From positions 1-64,000 of the forward strand of contig JAWKNY010000010.1 of the NCBI GenBank assembly GCA_041391485.1: 64,000 nucleotides of DNA, written 5' to 3'. A program made the translations under genes and the position numbers. The DNA is from JACKAF01 sp041391485 (lineage in GTDB: Bacteria; Bdellovibrionota; FAC87; UBA2466; JACKAF01). Position 1 is the first letter of the stretch, and every line of letters starts with the position of its first letter. The notes beneath the pieces were generated by a model. It searched no databases. It was given only the letters and a program-made list of their open reading frames with translations, and had not been told where the DNA came from. This document shows, piece by piece, positions 35,786-45,436 of this stretch.

Positions 35786-36550
35786 CTACAGAAATAGGGT
35801 TTTGCGATTTTTTAGTTCCGCGTGGATGGCCTTTTGCATTTGGATGCGGATTTCACGGGAGAGGCGGGTCACGTATTGGATGTCGTCCGCTTTTTCGGGA
35901 TCCGCTTTGAGTCGTATGGGTTTGAGGAACTTGATTTTCCACTTCACGGGTAGCGGCAAGACGTTGAGTGGAATGGGGACGATGATACCAATTACCTGTT
36001 TTGCCCACCGAACTTGAGAGAGCGTAATGTGGGTTTCCTCGGCGCCAATCACCATCGCGGGTACAATGGGCGCACCCGTTTTGAGTGCAAGCCGCACAAA
36101 CCCACGGCGGAAACGACGAAGCCGGTAGCGGTAGCGCGTCGGCTTGAAATTACCTTCCTCCCCTTCCGGAAAGAGAAGCAAGCACGTCGAGTCTTTTAGA
36201 ATCTCCAGTCCATTGGTGAAGGTAGCCGGAACCATTCCCATTCGTTTTGCGCGCACCGAAATCTCGGGGCGCACAAACCACATCTTGTGGGCGATGATGC
36301 GCGGGATGCGCTTGGTGTAGGTATAGATTTGGTGTCCCAACATCAGCGCATCAAAGCCCATGTAGCCGCTGTGGTTACTGATGACGATGACCGGCCCCTT
36401 TTTCGGTATGTGCCGGATACCCACCGTTTTTACGCGCAGGTAGCGGTTGATGATTTCCAAAAAGAATTTGGGAAGCACCTCATAGGCTAGTTCTTCACGG
36501 GTTTTGCCCGCTTTTCTGATGGCACCGCGAAGGCCAAAAAATGAACGCAT
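35786..36550 (-). CDS. plsC: 1-acyl-glycerol-3-phosphate acyltransferase family protein (PlsC-like)
   Basis: The 254-residue product has the acyltransferase motifs NHSGYMGFD (NHxxxxD catalytic pair), LLLFPEGEEGN (motif III, FPEG) and GAPIVPAMVIGAEET (motif IV). It would acylate lysophosphatidic acid or another lysolipid at the membrane. The C-terminus is basic. A dedicated PlsB-type enzyme lies at 55 kb, so this may be the second step of phosphatidate synthesis, although a second-tier acyltransferase with another acceptor is possible. Confidence 0.85.
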   Translation of the reverse strand: MRSFFGLRGAIRKAGKTREELAYEVLPKFFLEIINRYLRVKTVGIRHIPKKGPVIVISNHSGYMGFDALMLGHQIYTYTKRIPRIIAHKMWFVRPEISVRAKRMGMVPATFTNGLEILKDSTCLLLFPEGEEGNFKPTRYRYRLRRFRRGFVRLALKTGAPIVPAMVIGAEETHITLSQVRWAKQVIGIIVPIPLNVLPLPVKWKIKFLKPIRLKADPEKADDIQYVTRLSREIRIQMQKAIHAELKNRKTLFL

Positions 36551-36605
36551 GGCGGCGGTTTTAACGTAGATTGGCGCGCAGGAAAAGCAGAAAGGCGGGT
36601 CGAGC

Positions 36606-37697
36606 CTAACCGAGGATTCTTAGCATATTGAGTTTACGCAGGTGGATGAGGGACTCAAAGAGAACGGCGTCTGGAAGAGGATTATAATCCAATATTTGCG
36701 AGACTTTACCGAACTCAACGACACTCGCTAACGTGTAGAAGTCTTCTTTGGGCAAAGAAACGCCCGTGTGGAGAAACCCTGGGTCCAGTTCCAGAACGAT
36801 GCGGTTGGGGGGCAACTCCTGGCGTACCTTTTCGTACCGCCGTCGGTGGGCCGCTCCCTCGACGTTGATGTGCTTCATGCTGACGTTGATGGGATCGTCA
36901 AAACTCATCTCTTCTGGATCACGACGGGTAAACAAGAACTGCGGGCTGTCCCACAAGAAGAGGCGGTAGATGGCTTTCAGCCCATGGACGACGCCGGTGG
37001 ACGCGCTGACGATCTTACCTTGTAGAAAGTTGATCTGCCCTTCCTCCGCCGGAAGCGGCCCTTTGACGTATAAGACTCCGGTGCGCTCCAAGCTATCGAT
37101 GGTTTCAAGAACATCCGGCAAATCTTCGGATTGGTGAAACATCAGCTTGTCGTGGTGTTGAGCCTTCTCACCGACCGGAGACGTGTATTCATTGAACGCG
37201 ACCGTCGTGCCCAATTTCCCGACTGCCGTTTTAAGTTCGCTCATCACGGAATCCGCGACGTCCCCTTCCGCCTGCAACAAAACCGACTTTAGGGAGCGCA
37301 CCAACAGCTCAAATTTCTTTTCGCGATCTACCGTATCCGCCAGATGCTTGATCTCGGCAAGCACCTCGGGCGTTTCGGGCGTAATATTCTCAAACACTCT
37401 AAAGACCCGATTGTGCATCGCAAAGGAATAGTCTTCTTTGGTAAAAAGCTTGCCGATGAGCACGACGTAAAACTTTCTGCCGCTCGTTCTCAGCTCGCTC
37501 ACGTATTGACGGCCTTCCGGTCCATTCTCCAGGAAAACAATTTGTGAAGCACCAGAGATCTCGTTGTCCAACAGGTACTTCAAACTCTCGGCCTGGGAAA
37601 TCTCCACGACGTTTTCTTTTTCCAGCACCTCCATGAAGTGCGCTCCCCAAGGCGTAAATTCTCCAAGAGTCACAATTCTACACAAAGGGACTTTCAT
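36606..37697 (-). CDS. PATAN/DUF4388-like signalling protein
   Basis: The 363-residue product begins 8 nt after AAGGAA. The first 120 residues look like a degenerate receiver domain (VVEISQAESLKYLLDNEISGASQIVFLENGP), followed by a helical segment. The region about 215-270 (GVLYVKGPLPAEEGQINFLQGKIVSASTG, GLKAIYRLFLWDSPQFLF) matches the PATAN/DUF4388 domain common in deltaproteobacterial signalling proteins. The C-terminus (DFYTLASVVEFGKVSQILDYNPLPD) resembles a second domain of that type. It is cytoplasmic; partners are unknown. Confidence 0.7.
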   Translation of the reverse strand: MKVPLCRIVTLGEFTPWGAHFMEVLEKENVVEISQAESLKYLLDNEISGASQIVFLENGPEGRQYVSELRTSGRKFYVVLIGKLFTKEDYSFAMHNRVFRVFENITPETPEVLAEIKHLADTVDREKKFELLVRSLKSVLLQAEGDVADSVMSELKTAVGKLGTTVAFNEYTSPVGEKAQHHDKLMFHQSEDLPDVLETIDSLERTGVLYVKGPLPAEEGQINFLQGKIVSASTGVVHGLKAIYRLFLWDSPQFLFTRRDPEEMSFDDPINVSMKHINVEGAAHRRRYEKVRQELPPNRIVLELDPGFLHTGVSLPKEDFYTLASVVEFGKVSQILDYNPLPDAVLFESLIHLRKLNMLRILG

Positions 37698-37725
37698 AGA
37701 TTTCCTTTTTTAGACTTGAGGCGAC

Positions 37726-38783
37726 TTAGGCCTGGTAACGATCGCAGAAAAGCTTGTTTAAGTTTGAATGCCGTCGGAGTAAGTCCAACGCGTAGTCCGC
37801 ATGGCCAGGATAATAACCGTTTCCGATAATCATCTGGACACTGCTGGCAACGCTCTCTGCTCCCAACGCCGCTTTGGAAAAGGCGGTCGCCATTCCAAAA
37901 AACACAACCTTGGCATCGGGTCGTGCGGCCAAAATAGAGCTGATTTCTGTATTCGGTGCAGAAACGACGTTGATGACTACATCTCCCATTTTACCATGGG
38001 TGGCCGCTTCGAGGCGAGAAAGCAGGCTCACGCTATCGCCGGCATCCACCTCTAGCACTGCGTCACAAACGCCTAGGGCTTTCAGCTGCGAGGCCGCTGT
38101 CGCCGAGGGCTCAATGCCGACGACCTGTCCCTTTTTCCCAACTTGATCCCGTGCCGCAACACAGCAGAGTAAGCCCGCTTTGCCGCCCGCACCAAAGACG
38201 ATGACGGTTTGGCCTGGCTCGGCAAGCGCTCTGCACCAGGCCGGCGCTCCCGCCACGTCCAGAACAGCGAGCGAGACGGCCTCGGGCAAGTCCGAAGGGA
38301 TGGCGGCCGCGATGCCGGACTCAAAGAGTACCGCGTGACCCTCCACGTCAATTTGGTGGGTTTTTGGGTGCACCTTGAGGACGCGATCCAGATGAAGGGG
38401 CGTACAGGTAAGCGATACCAACGTAGCAACGGGCGCTCCTACCTTCGCCTCGAAGGTACCCGCGTAAGCGGAGCCAATCTGAGCCACTTTGCCAAGCAGC
38501 ATGCCGCCAGAACCCGTAACGGCGTTCTGTTGCTTGCCGCGATCGCGGCAGTTCTTCAGGACCTCGTCGCCAATTGCCTTGAGATCCCCACCAAACTGCT
38601 TTTCCATCTGCACAAAGCTGGCGGCGTCGATGTTGAGGCGCTCCACCGCAATCAGAAGCTCATTGGAAAAATGGGCAGGGCGTTGTCTAGACGGGTAGCA
38701 GACTGGGGTAGCACGGCTCCCCCATCCAGGACACGGTGGATGCCCAGCCGGTGGCCCGCTTGCTCCCGCTCAGTGGACGCCAT
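37726..38783 (-). CDS. kdd: L-erythro-3,5-diaminohexanoate dehydrogenase, one-base frameshift
   Basis: The enzyme oxidatively deaminates 3,5-diaminohexanoate in the lysine degradation pathway that begins with lysine 2,3-aminomutase. The body from 38646 has the NAD-binding pattern VIVFGAGGKAGLLCCVAARDQVG. The N-terminus lies in another frame: from the ATG at 38783, GHRLGIHRVLDGGAVLPQ then RLDNALPIFSNELLIAVERLNIDAASF. The join needs one extra base in the A-run at 38667-38671 (five A on the plus strand where six are needed). Its start overlaps the end of the leucine-type dehydrogenase by 14 bp, so the two are translationally coupled. The other lysine fermentation genes are not in the window. Confidence 0.85.
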
Positions 38784-39813
38784 AAAGACGTTCCTCGGCC
38801 AGTTGATCGGCGACGACAAACGGCGCTATCCCTTGGTCCTTGGCTCGTCGCAAGATTTCCGCAACGGTATCGTAGATGTGATCCGCTTTATCGAGTGCTT
38901 TGGCGGAATCATAGCCCTCGAATTCCTGATAGACGTTGATGATGCCCCCCGAGTTCACCGCGTAGTCAGGGGCGTAGATGATGCCGCGCTCATGCAGGCG
39001 AAGGCCATCCGCCGGGGTCGCCAGCTGGTTGTTCGCAGCCCCGACCACCGCACGACAGCGTAGACGCTCAACGGTCTGTTCGTTGAGGATCGCGCCGATC
39101 GCACACGGCGCGAAGATGTCACATTCCACATCGTAGATGGCATCACGGGATACTGGGTGAGCGCCCAATTCTTTGGCGGCCTTCTCCACGCGTCCCGGAT
39201 CCACGTCGGTCACCCAAATCTCTCCGCCGCCTTCATGCACGCGCTCGGCGAGAGAGTAGCCGACATGCCCGAGCCCCTGGATCGCCACGCGAACCCCGGA
39301 CAACGAACGTGTCCCATTCAAAAACTCCACCGTGGCTTCAAGTGCGCGGTAGACCCCACGAGCGGTCACGGGCGATGGGTCTCCACTGGATTTTTCCATC
39401 CCGTCGATACCCAATACGTGAAGCGTCTTCTTCTTCACTTCGATCAGGTCCTCACTTGTCGTATTCATGTCCTTGGCTGCGATGTATTTTCCACCGAAGG
39501 ACGCCACAAACTCTCCAAAGGCCTGAAAAAGGGCCGGATCTTTCTTGCTGGGATCCTGGATGATCACGCTCTTCCCGCCGCCGAAGGAGATCCCGGCCAG
39601 CGCCGATTTGTAGGACATGCCTTTGGATAACCTCAAGACATCTTTCAAAGCTTCGTCTTTGCTCTGATAAGGAAGGAGTCTGATGCCGCCGCACGCCGGC
39701 CCCAGATTGGTGTTGTGGATGGCCACTATCGCCGACAGGCCGACCTCGGGCACCTGGGCGTACACGACACGCTCGTAGCCATCGATTTTAATCTCTTCTA
39801 TCTTCAAACTCAT
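38770..39813 (-). CDS. Leucine/glutamate dehydrogenase-family amino acid dehydrogenase
   Basis: I place the start at the ATG at 39813, 10 nt after GGAGG; the frame is open slightly further. The 347-residue product has the Glu/Leu/Phe/Val dehydrogenase core: GPACGGIRLLPY, the catalytic Lys region RLSKGMSYKSALAGISFGGGKSVI, Asp in AAKDMNTTSEDL, and the Rossmann motif AIQGLGHVGYSLAE. Length and motifs fit leucine or valine dehydrogenase better than glutamate dehydrogenase. It deaminates branched-chain amino acids with NAD. It is coupled to kdd, so the pair may funnel amino groups off amino acids. Confidence 0.9.
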   Translation of the reverse strand: MSLKIEEIKIDGYERVVYAQVPEVGLSAIVAIHNTNLGPACGGIRLLPYQSKDEALKDVLRLSKGMSYKSALAGISFGGGKSVIIQDPSKKDPALFQAFGEFVASFGGKYIAAKDMNTTSEDLIEVKKKTLHVLGIDGMEKSSGDPSPVTARGVYRALEATVEFLNGTRSLSGVRVAIQGLGHVGYSLAERVHEGGGEIWVTDVDPGRVEKAAKELGAHPVSRDAIYDVECDIFAPCAIGAILNEQTVERLRCRAVVGAANNQLATPADGLRLHERGIIYAPDYAVNSGGIINVYQEFEGYDSAKALDKADHIYDTVAEILRRAKDQGIAPFVVADQLAEERLYGVH

Positions 39814-39998
39814 ATGCTTACTTCCTCCCCCGTCCCCCAACTTTTTGGCTGGGACCCATGCTGGTGGCCTAGACTACAGGAAGTACCCTCCAAATTGCAA
39901 TGTCAGGTGCGCCGTACAGCGCTGGACCCTCAAAAAGTTGACGATCGCCTCTCTTCCGAAGTAAAAGTTTTTAGTTCGGCTTGGGGTAGAACAGAAAC

Positions 39999-40637
39999 AT
40001 GTCAAAACGATTCGTCGCCATTGCAGGGAATATTGGTTCAGGCAAGACCACCCTTACGAAGCTGCTTTCGTCGCGCTATCAATGGCAGCCCTACTATGAG
40101 GTTGTCAACGATAACCCCTACCTGGCGGACTTCTACAGCGACATGCGGCGCTGGTCGCTACAATTACAGATTTTTTTCCTCTCCAAACGCTTCCAGGCGC
40201 ACCAGGAGATAACGCGCAGCTCGTCCTCCGCCATCCAGGATCGGTCGATCTACGAAGACGTTCACATTTTTGCGCGTACCTTGTTTGATTCAGAGAATAT
40301 GTCCACGCGGGACTACCAGAATTATCTACAGCTCTACGAAAACATGGTGCAGTTTTTGACGCCACCCGATCTAGTTGTCTACGTGCACCGGTCCGTAGAT
40401 GGGCTCAAGGAAAGAATCCGTGAGCGCGGCCGCCACTACGAACAGGACATTTCTGACGACTACCTCGCGCGACTCAATGAACGCTACGACGAATGGATTT
40501 CCAATTACAAGATAGGCAAAGTACTGACGGTTGAAGCCGATGGACTGGATTGGAAGCACAAAGGCGAAGACCTTGAGTACATCTGTCAAAGTATCGAAAG
40601 CTCACTTGAGCAACCCGAACTCTTTACAACCTGTTAA
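39999..40637 (+). CDS. Deoxynucleoside kinase (deoxyadenosine/deoxyguanosine kinase family)
   Basis: The 212-residue product has the P-loop GNIGSGKTT (residues 10-18), the substrate-binding helix with Arg (WSLQLQIFFLSKRF), the DRS motif (IQDRSIYEDVHIFA) and the lid region RIRERGRHYEQD. It phosphorylates salvaged deoxynucleosides; family and length suit a dGK/dAK type. No ribosome site precedes the ATG, and a TAGAAC -10-like element ends 6 nt upstream, so the mRNA may be leaderless. It converges on nagZ with 3 nt between stops. Confidence 0.9.
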   Translation: MSKRFVAIAGNIGSGKTTLTKLLSSRYQWQPYYEVVNDNPYLADFYSDMRRWSLQLQIFFLSKRFQAHQEITRSSSSAIQDRSIYEDVHIFARTLFDSENMSTRDYQNYLQLYENMVQFLTPPDLVVYVHRSVDGLKERIRERGRHYEQDISDDYLARLNERYDEWISNYKIGKVLTVEADGLDWKHKGEDLEYICQSIESSLEQPELFTTC

Positions 40638-40640
40638 ATA

Positions 40641-41763
40641 TTAGACGTTCGCGCTGCTGACGTAAGTATCTGGGATTTCTTTTTTGGTGATGATATCAGC
40701 TAGCTTGAAATGATCGGGCAATCCGATTTGGCTACTGACCTTGGTCACATCTACCGGTCGGCGTACATCGCAGTAGAGTTTCTTCGCAGATTCGATCCGT
40801 TTCACGGACTCTTGGATTTTCGCCAGAGGAATTGCTTTTTCCTCTACGGCTTTGATGACCGCTTCGACGGCTTCGACAGGAATCTTGGTCCCTTTATAGA
40901 TCAAGCAATCGCAACCGGCGTTTACAGCGAGAACGGCCGCCTGCTCTACCGTATATTCCGCGGCAATGGCCTTCATCTCCATATCATCGGAGAAAATCAC
41001 GCGGTTAAAGCGCATAAGATCTCGAAGATAGGTTTGTATGGTTTTCTCCGAAAGCGTCGCAGGGAACTCCGCGTCCAGCGCTTTATTAAGGATATGCGCC
41101 GTCATGATGCCGTCGACACGCCCGCGAACCGCACGCCTAAAAGGGATCCACTCGCACGCTTCCAACTCCTCCACGCTCTTCTCGCAGCGAGGGAGTTTAA
41201 AGTGGGAATCCTCTTTGACGTCTCCGTGACCGGGAAAGTGCTTGGCTACCGCCATTACGCCATTTCTGAATTCCACGCGCCACTGCCGAACCGAGCTGCG
41301 CACACTTCCGGGTCGCTCGAAAACGAACGACCTTGATAACGGTGTTTTCCGAGTTGGTGTACACATCGACCACCGGAGCAAAATTTACGTTTACCCCTAC
41401 GGCCTTGAGTTCTTTGGCGAGGATAGCGCCGAAATCGTACCCAATCTTGGGAGAGCCAAGATCTCCAAGATGATCGTTACCCGGAAACTTGGTGAAGGGT
41501 TTCACCAGGCGATTTACTTTGCCCCCCTCGTGATCGATCGAGATAAAGAGAGGAGGCGCCTCCGGCTGCCGGTAGGTGAACTGCAGCTCGTTGCTGAGCT
41601 CGGCCAACTGGCCAGGCGACTGGACGTTCTTCTTGAAATAGATCACCCCGCCCAAATTATAGGATTTAATAAATTGAGCAAAATCGGTGGGAACGGAATA
41701 ACCGTCAAATCCCACTACAAAGAGCTGACCAACTAATTTCTTAAATACTTTAATGGAGGCCAT
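40641..41763 (-). CDS. nagZ: Beta-N-acetylhexosaminidase NagZ-like (GH3), frame-broken
   Basis: Two open frames give the two halves: 41763-41300 with LFVVGFDGY, ISIDHEGGKVNRL and VNVNFAPVVDVYTNSENTVI, and 41345-40641 with VAKHFPGHGDV, GRVDGIMTAHI and the nucleophile region FSDDMEMKAI. The join about 41290-41345 runs through a third frame (GRSFSSDPEVC) and needs three single-base changes. All GH3 NagZ landmarks, including the His-Asp of KHFPGHGD, are present. The enzyme removes N-acetylglucosamine from cell-wall turnover products in the cytoplasm. A housekeeping recycling enzyme broken at three closely spaced sites points to poor local sequence quality. Confidence 0.85.
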
Positions 41764-41833
41764 TTACGTACCAGTCGCAAAACGCTTAGTTAGTATAGGA
41801 GCGGGTGCCACCGCTGGCAAGCGCCAACCAGCG

Positions 41834-42811
41834 TCAGCAGGTACTCCCATCCTTGAGGCATTGCTGGATAGCACTGAGCACGTTGCGTTTGACGTGTTCC
41901 AGCGTACCGGGAACGAGCATCCCGGCGGCAAACGGGTGGCCTCCACCGTTGAAGTGCTCGGCAAGCGCCAAAACCGAAATGTCCACACTCCGCAAACTCA
42001 CCTTTACCAAACCATTGGGATCTTCACGGAAGAGCGCACCGACTCGTACCCCTTTCATCAAAGTTAGGTGTTCCACAAAAGAATGTGTGTCCTCGATGGT
42101 AGCCCCATATTTTTCTCGCAACGCGGCAGGGATTGTCATCACGGCAACCTGCTGCTGCTCCAAGAGTTCCACGGCACAAAGTACGTGGCCAAAGAGCCTC
42201 ACTTTCGCAACGCTGTCTTGGGCGTAGAGACGTTGGTAGACCTCTTCAACGTCCACCTTCATTTTCAAAATCTCCCCTAGAGTCCGGTGGAAGCCTTCCG
42301 AGGTACCTCGAAATCTAAAAGCGCTCGCGTCAGTTATCATGGCAGCATAGATTGCCGTCGCCATCGTCGAGTCGAGCTTCACGCCCAATCCCCTCAAGAG
42401 ATAAAAGACCAATTCGCCGGTGGCCTGGCAGTTTACGTCTACGCAGTGGATCCCAGGACCTGGCTCTTGTACCGGCGGGTGGTGATCCAAAAAAACGACA
42501 GGACATCCAAGCTTTTGTAGGGGCTCGGCGAGCTTTCCAAGCATCCGCCAGTCGCCGGTATCCGCAACAAGTATTAGGTCGACACCTTTTAGATCGGCGG
42601 GTGACTGGTAGAGTTGTATCGCCTTGGTTGGGTCTAGAAAACTAAATTTGGGCGGCATCGAATCCACGTTCATCGCCAACGCCTGTTTGCCGAGCTGCTT
42701 CAGGCCCGAATACAAGGCGATCTGAGAGCCCAACCCATCGCCATCTGGATAATGGTGTGTGGTGATGAGGGGGCGTTTGGATGACTTGATTCGATCAATG
42801 ACTCGTTCCAT
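41834..42811 (-). CDS. nrnA: DHH/DHHA1 phosphoesterase, NrnA-like (nanoRNase/pAp phosphatase)
   Basis: The open frame begins at a TTG at 42838 with ATGs at 42826 and 42811; I take 42811, preceded by GGGG. DHH motifs are HHYPDGDGLGS (metal site, usually HxxPDGDA), LVADTGD and VFLDHHPP. The DHHA1 end is GGGHPFAAG. NrnA-type enzymes hydrolyse 2-5 nt RNA fragments and 3'-phosphoadenosine 5'-phosphate. Length of about 325 residues fits. It is divergent from the beta-barrel gene at 42890. Confidence 0.88.
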   Translation of the reverse strand: MERVIDRIKSSKRPLITTHHYPDGDGLGSQIALYSGLKQLGKQALAMNVDSMPPKFSFLDPTKAIQLYQSPADLKGVDLILVADTGDWRMLGKLAEPLQKLGCPVVFLDHHPPVQEPGPGIHCVDVNCQATGELVFYLLRGLGVKLDSTMATAIYAAMITDASAFRFRGTSEGFHRTLGEILKMKVDVEEVYQRLYAQDSVAKVRLFGHVLCAVELLEQQQVAVMTIPAALREKYGATIEDTHSFVEHLTLMKGVRVGALFREDPNGLVKVSLRSVDISVLALAEHFNGGGHPFAAGMLVPGTLEHVKRNVLSAIQQCLKDGSTC

Positions 42812-42889
42812 CACAACCCCAAGCATCAGTTGCCGCAAAATCCGGCCGATGTTAACGTTTAACAGAGATTCGTTTTTATCGTACTTTTT

Positions 42890-43663
42890 ATGCCCAAGCT
42901 ACTGCTAGTCTTTATTTTGGTGTTTGCCGGTGCCATGGCCAATGCCAACACAGTAATGATCGTTACCTCGACTCAAAAGATGGTAGCTATCAGTGACGGA
43001 GACGATCACAGCTGGGCGGTAAACGAAAACTTCTGCATCATCCAGGATGAAGAAGAAGTTGCCTGCGGCAAAGTCGTTAAGACCAAAGATCGCGCTGCCT
43101 TTGGGCGTATCGACACACGCAAGACCCAGATCAAAAAAGGCAGCACGGTAGAGTTTCGCGAAACCCCAAAGGCATCTGAGGAACAGCGGTTTTTCATCCG
43201 AACTGAAGCGAACCCTCACGAGTGGTTCAACCTCGCCGATATCACGATTTCCTCTCATTGGCAGGGAATCGGATTGAATATTCAACAGTCGGTACTCCCA
43301 AATTTCTCCATGAGTATCATGCCCACGATGATTTTCCGCCAGCGAACGTCGCTAGGAGAACTCGATGGATTTGCTATTTATCTGGGGATTAACTATTACG
43401 GCAGCTACCTTTATAGCGGGTTTTGGGCGCAAGTAGGCGCGGGCCTGAGTCTGTACCGCGGCTACGTCGGTGGCAGCTCAGAACGGCAAACCAGTCCCAT
43501 CGCCCACACCACGCTTGGTTGGCGCTGGCGATTTGGAAGCGGGTTTAATTTTGCGCTCGCTGGCGGCGTCCAGTGGTTTCTTTTCAACCAACTCGATAAC
43601 CTCGACCTAGGGTTTTCCGGAGTCCTCCCCATCGCAATCGCGGATATCGGTTGGGTGTTCTAA
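42890..43663 (+). CDS. Secreted beta-barrel protein with N-terminal two-Cys domain, paralogue A
   Basis: The 257-residue product has a signal peptide (LLLVFILVFAGAMANA). A small domain follows (about 20-95) with HSWAVNENFCIIQDEEEVACGKVV: one Cys, then ACG[K/R][V/I]V. From about 110 to the end, alternating hydrophobic strands with aromatic girdles (FAIYLGINYYGSYLYSGFWAQVGAGLSLY) and a terminal Phe (DIGWVF) indicate an outer-membrane beta-barrel. The next gene is a paralogue. I recognise no named family. Confidence 0.7.
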   Translation: MPKLLLVFILVFAGAMANANTVMIVTSTQKMVAISDGDDHSWAVNENFCIIQDEEEVACGKVVKTKDRAAFGRIDTRKTQIKKGSTVEFRETPKASEEQRFFIRTEANPHEWFNLADITISSHWQGIGLNIQQSVLPNFSMSIMPTMIFRQRTSLGELDGFAIYLGINYYGSYLYSGFWAQVGAGLSLYRGYVGGSSERQTSPIAHTTLGWRWRFGSGFNFALAGGVQWFLFNQLDNLDLGFSGVLPIAIADIGWVF

Positions 43664-43714
43664 GCTCATCTTTTTATTCAAATCTTTCGATAAGTAGACT
43701 GAGACCCTGAAACC

Positions 43715-44587
43715 GTGCGACCTCTTTTACTCATTTTGCTTTCACTCTGCTCCGCGTCAGCGATAGCCGGCCGTGTCATCGAACTCGGTCCAAACTATGA
43801 GTGGCTCTACGTCTCGCACGACGGAGCCCAGCGTTGGGTGCGCGGCGAAACCGCCTGCGTCGGAAAGGAAGCAAGCCCACTCGCTTGTGGAAGAATCGTC
43901 GAAGTTTTTGCGCGCTACGCCAAACTTGAGTTGGATACGCATGCCACACTCCCCTCGCACCCACAGGTGAACGAAGGAAAAGAGGGAACTTTTGTGAGTA
44001 TGCGTTTTCGCCCCGTCCCCATTCCCATCGGATCTCAGGTGAGTGCAAAGAACTGGCAGCGGGCTCCCGCTTCAGCGCCTGAAGAGCCCATCAAGACAGT
44101 TACCGAAGCTAAACCCGAGCTGAACCACTTTGAGTTGCTACGCGATGATATCTACCCGCTCAACACAGTGACGGTAGGTTTGAACCTGGTATTTCCGATT
44201 TTTCATTTTCAGCAGGCACTCACCCAGCATTTTGCCTTTGGCCTGGGAGTGACGCACATGACGTTACCGACTGAAGCCGGGCAGTTCATCGGACCCGGTG
44301 GAGTGCTTACATTCAACTGGTATTCGGCAGCCCCTTTCACTGGTTGGTACGCTGAACTGGGCCTCGCCGCCTACGATCTTCGCGCGCAGCAAGGAACCAT
44401 CTCTGAAGCGATAGTGGGGCTTTCCGGAATGTTTTATTTTGGCCACCGTTGGCGCTGGAGTTGGGGTTTGAATTTCGGGATGGGCGTTGGAGCGCAAGGG
44501 TTTTACACGACCCCACAGAGTCTAGCGTCCCTCACTATTCCCACCGTGCTGCCGTCCTTCATTATGGACATTGGCTTGAGTTTCTAG
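43715..44587 (+). CDS. Secreted beta-barrel protein with N-terminal two-Cys domain, paralogue B
   Basis: GTG start. The 290-residue product has a signal peptide (LLLILLSLCSASAIAG), the same small domain as the preceding protein (AQRWVRGETACVGKEASPLACGRIVEV), a Pro-rich linker (PIPIGSQ, PASAPEEP) and a C-terminal barrel with strands such as FTGWYAELGLAAYDLR and RWRWSWGLNFGMGVGAQ, ending in Phe (IGLSF). It lies 51 nt downstream of paralogue A and converges on the 44588 gene with no gap. Function unknown; likely outer membrane. Confidence 0.7.
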   Translation: MRPLLLILLSLCSASAIAGRVIELGPNYEWLYVSHDGAQRWVRGETACVGKEASPLACGRIVEVFARYAKLELDTHATLPSHPQVNEGKEGTFVSMRFRPVPIPIGSQVSAKNWQRAPASAPEEPIKTVTEAKPELNHFELLRDDIYPLNTVTVGLNLVFPIFHFQQALTQHFAFGLGVTHMTLPTEAGQFIGPGGVLTFNWYSAAPFTGWYAELGLAAYDLRAQQGTISEAIVGLSGMFYFGHRWRWSWGLNFGMGVGAQGFYTTPQSLASLTIPTVLPSFIMDIGLSF

Positions 44588-45436
44588 CTATTCCTTGGAA
44601 CTCACGCCCGGAAAATCTTCGTACTCTTCAGCATTCACAGGCGCGCCGGCTCGACTGATAGGGTAATCTTCTGTTTCTTCCAAACCGATTCCCCGTCCAA
44701 ATCGCCTCACTCGTTCCTTGATTCTGCCAAGAAGCAGTTCGACGTTTTTCTCGTCTCCAAAGGACATATTGTCCGAGCCCAAATCGCGCTTAAAGTTTGT
44801 GTTCTTAACAAAGTTGTTGAGTGCAATCCGAAGCAGCGGGATCTGCAGCATGTTGGGCTTAAAAATCGGAGCCGATCCTGTTTTGCTTGGCCCTGTCTTC
44901 GGTTCCTGTGAAGGCGATGGCGAAGCTTGTGGTTTTGGGGCGTCGTTGCGGCTCTCGTCGGACGGACTGGCCGTGGCGCTTTCCTCTCTCCTGGGATCGC
45001 TGTCAGCTTTCTCCGAGCTATCGTCGCCCAACTCTTGTTTTTTTCCGGCGCTCACGAGCTCAATGGCCAGAAGGGTTGCCTGGCGCATGTCCTTCTCCAG
45101 GGCCAAAATCTCGTCTTTAATTCTTCCGTCCTTTTCTTTCTTGGCCTTTTCGGACCAGTCATAAAAGCCCGGATAATCTTTGGCGACTTGTTCGAAGGGT
45201 CTAAAGTTATTCTTTAGATAATCCAGATCTTCAGCTTTCAGAAGTTCCGATTTTCCAGCCACGTAATCACCCGAAGAGGCGACGTCGGGATCACAGCTTG
45301 TTCCGCTCCCGTTGGAACAGGCGTCCGCAAGCATTGCCCGCAAGGCCCGATCAGAACGCGAAGCGTGTTCTGCCGCAACAATATAATATGAGGAAACTAG
45401 CACCAGCAGCACTGCAAACCGTGTGAATACGTTCAT
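44588..45436 (-). CDS. Exported low-complexity protein, unrecognised
   Basis: I use the ATG at 45436 (GGGAG 5 nt upstream) rather than upstream in-frame ATGs. The 282-residue product has a signal peptide (RFAVLLVLVSSYYIVAAE), two Cys near residue 40 (ACSNGSGTSCDPD), a Lys/Glu-rich helix, a long Ser/Pro/Glu-rich disordered stretch (ESATASPSDESRN, PQASPSPSQEPKTGPSK), and a C-terminal segment with MLQIPLLRIALNNFVKN. No family is recognised. It ends exactly where paralogue B ends. Confidence 0.6.
   Translation of the reverse strand: MNVFTRFAVLLVLVSSYYIVAAEHASRSDRALRAMLADACSNGSGTSCDPDVASSGDYVAGKSELLKAEDLDYLKNNFRPFEQVAKDYPGFYDWSEKAKKEKDGRIKDEILALEKDMRQATLLAIELVSAGKKQELGDDSSEKADSDPRREESATASPSDESRNDAPKPQASPSPSQEPKTGPSKTGSAPIFKPNMLQIPLLRIALNNFVKNTNFKRDLGSDNMSFGDEKNVELLLGRIKERVRRFGRGIGLEETEDYPISRAGAPVNAEEYEDFPGVSSKE

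Noticed and set aside
38209..39063. 284-codon plus-strand frame across kdd and the leucine-type dehydrogenase
   Set aside because: It is antisense to two well-supported enzymes and not protein-like.
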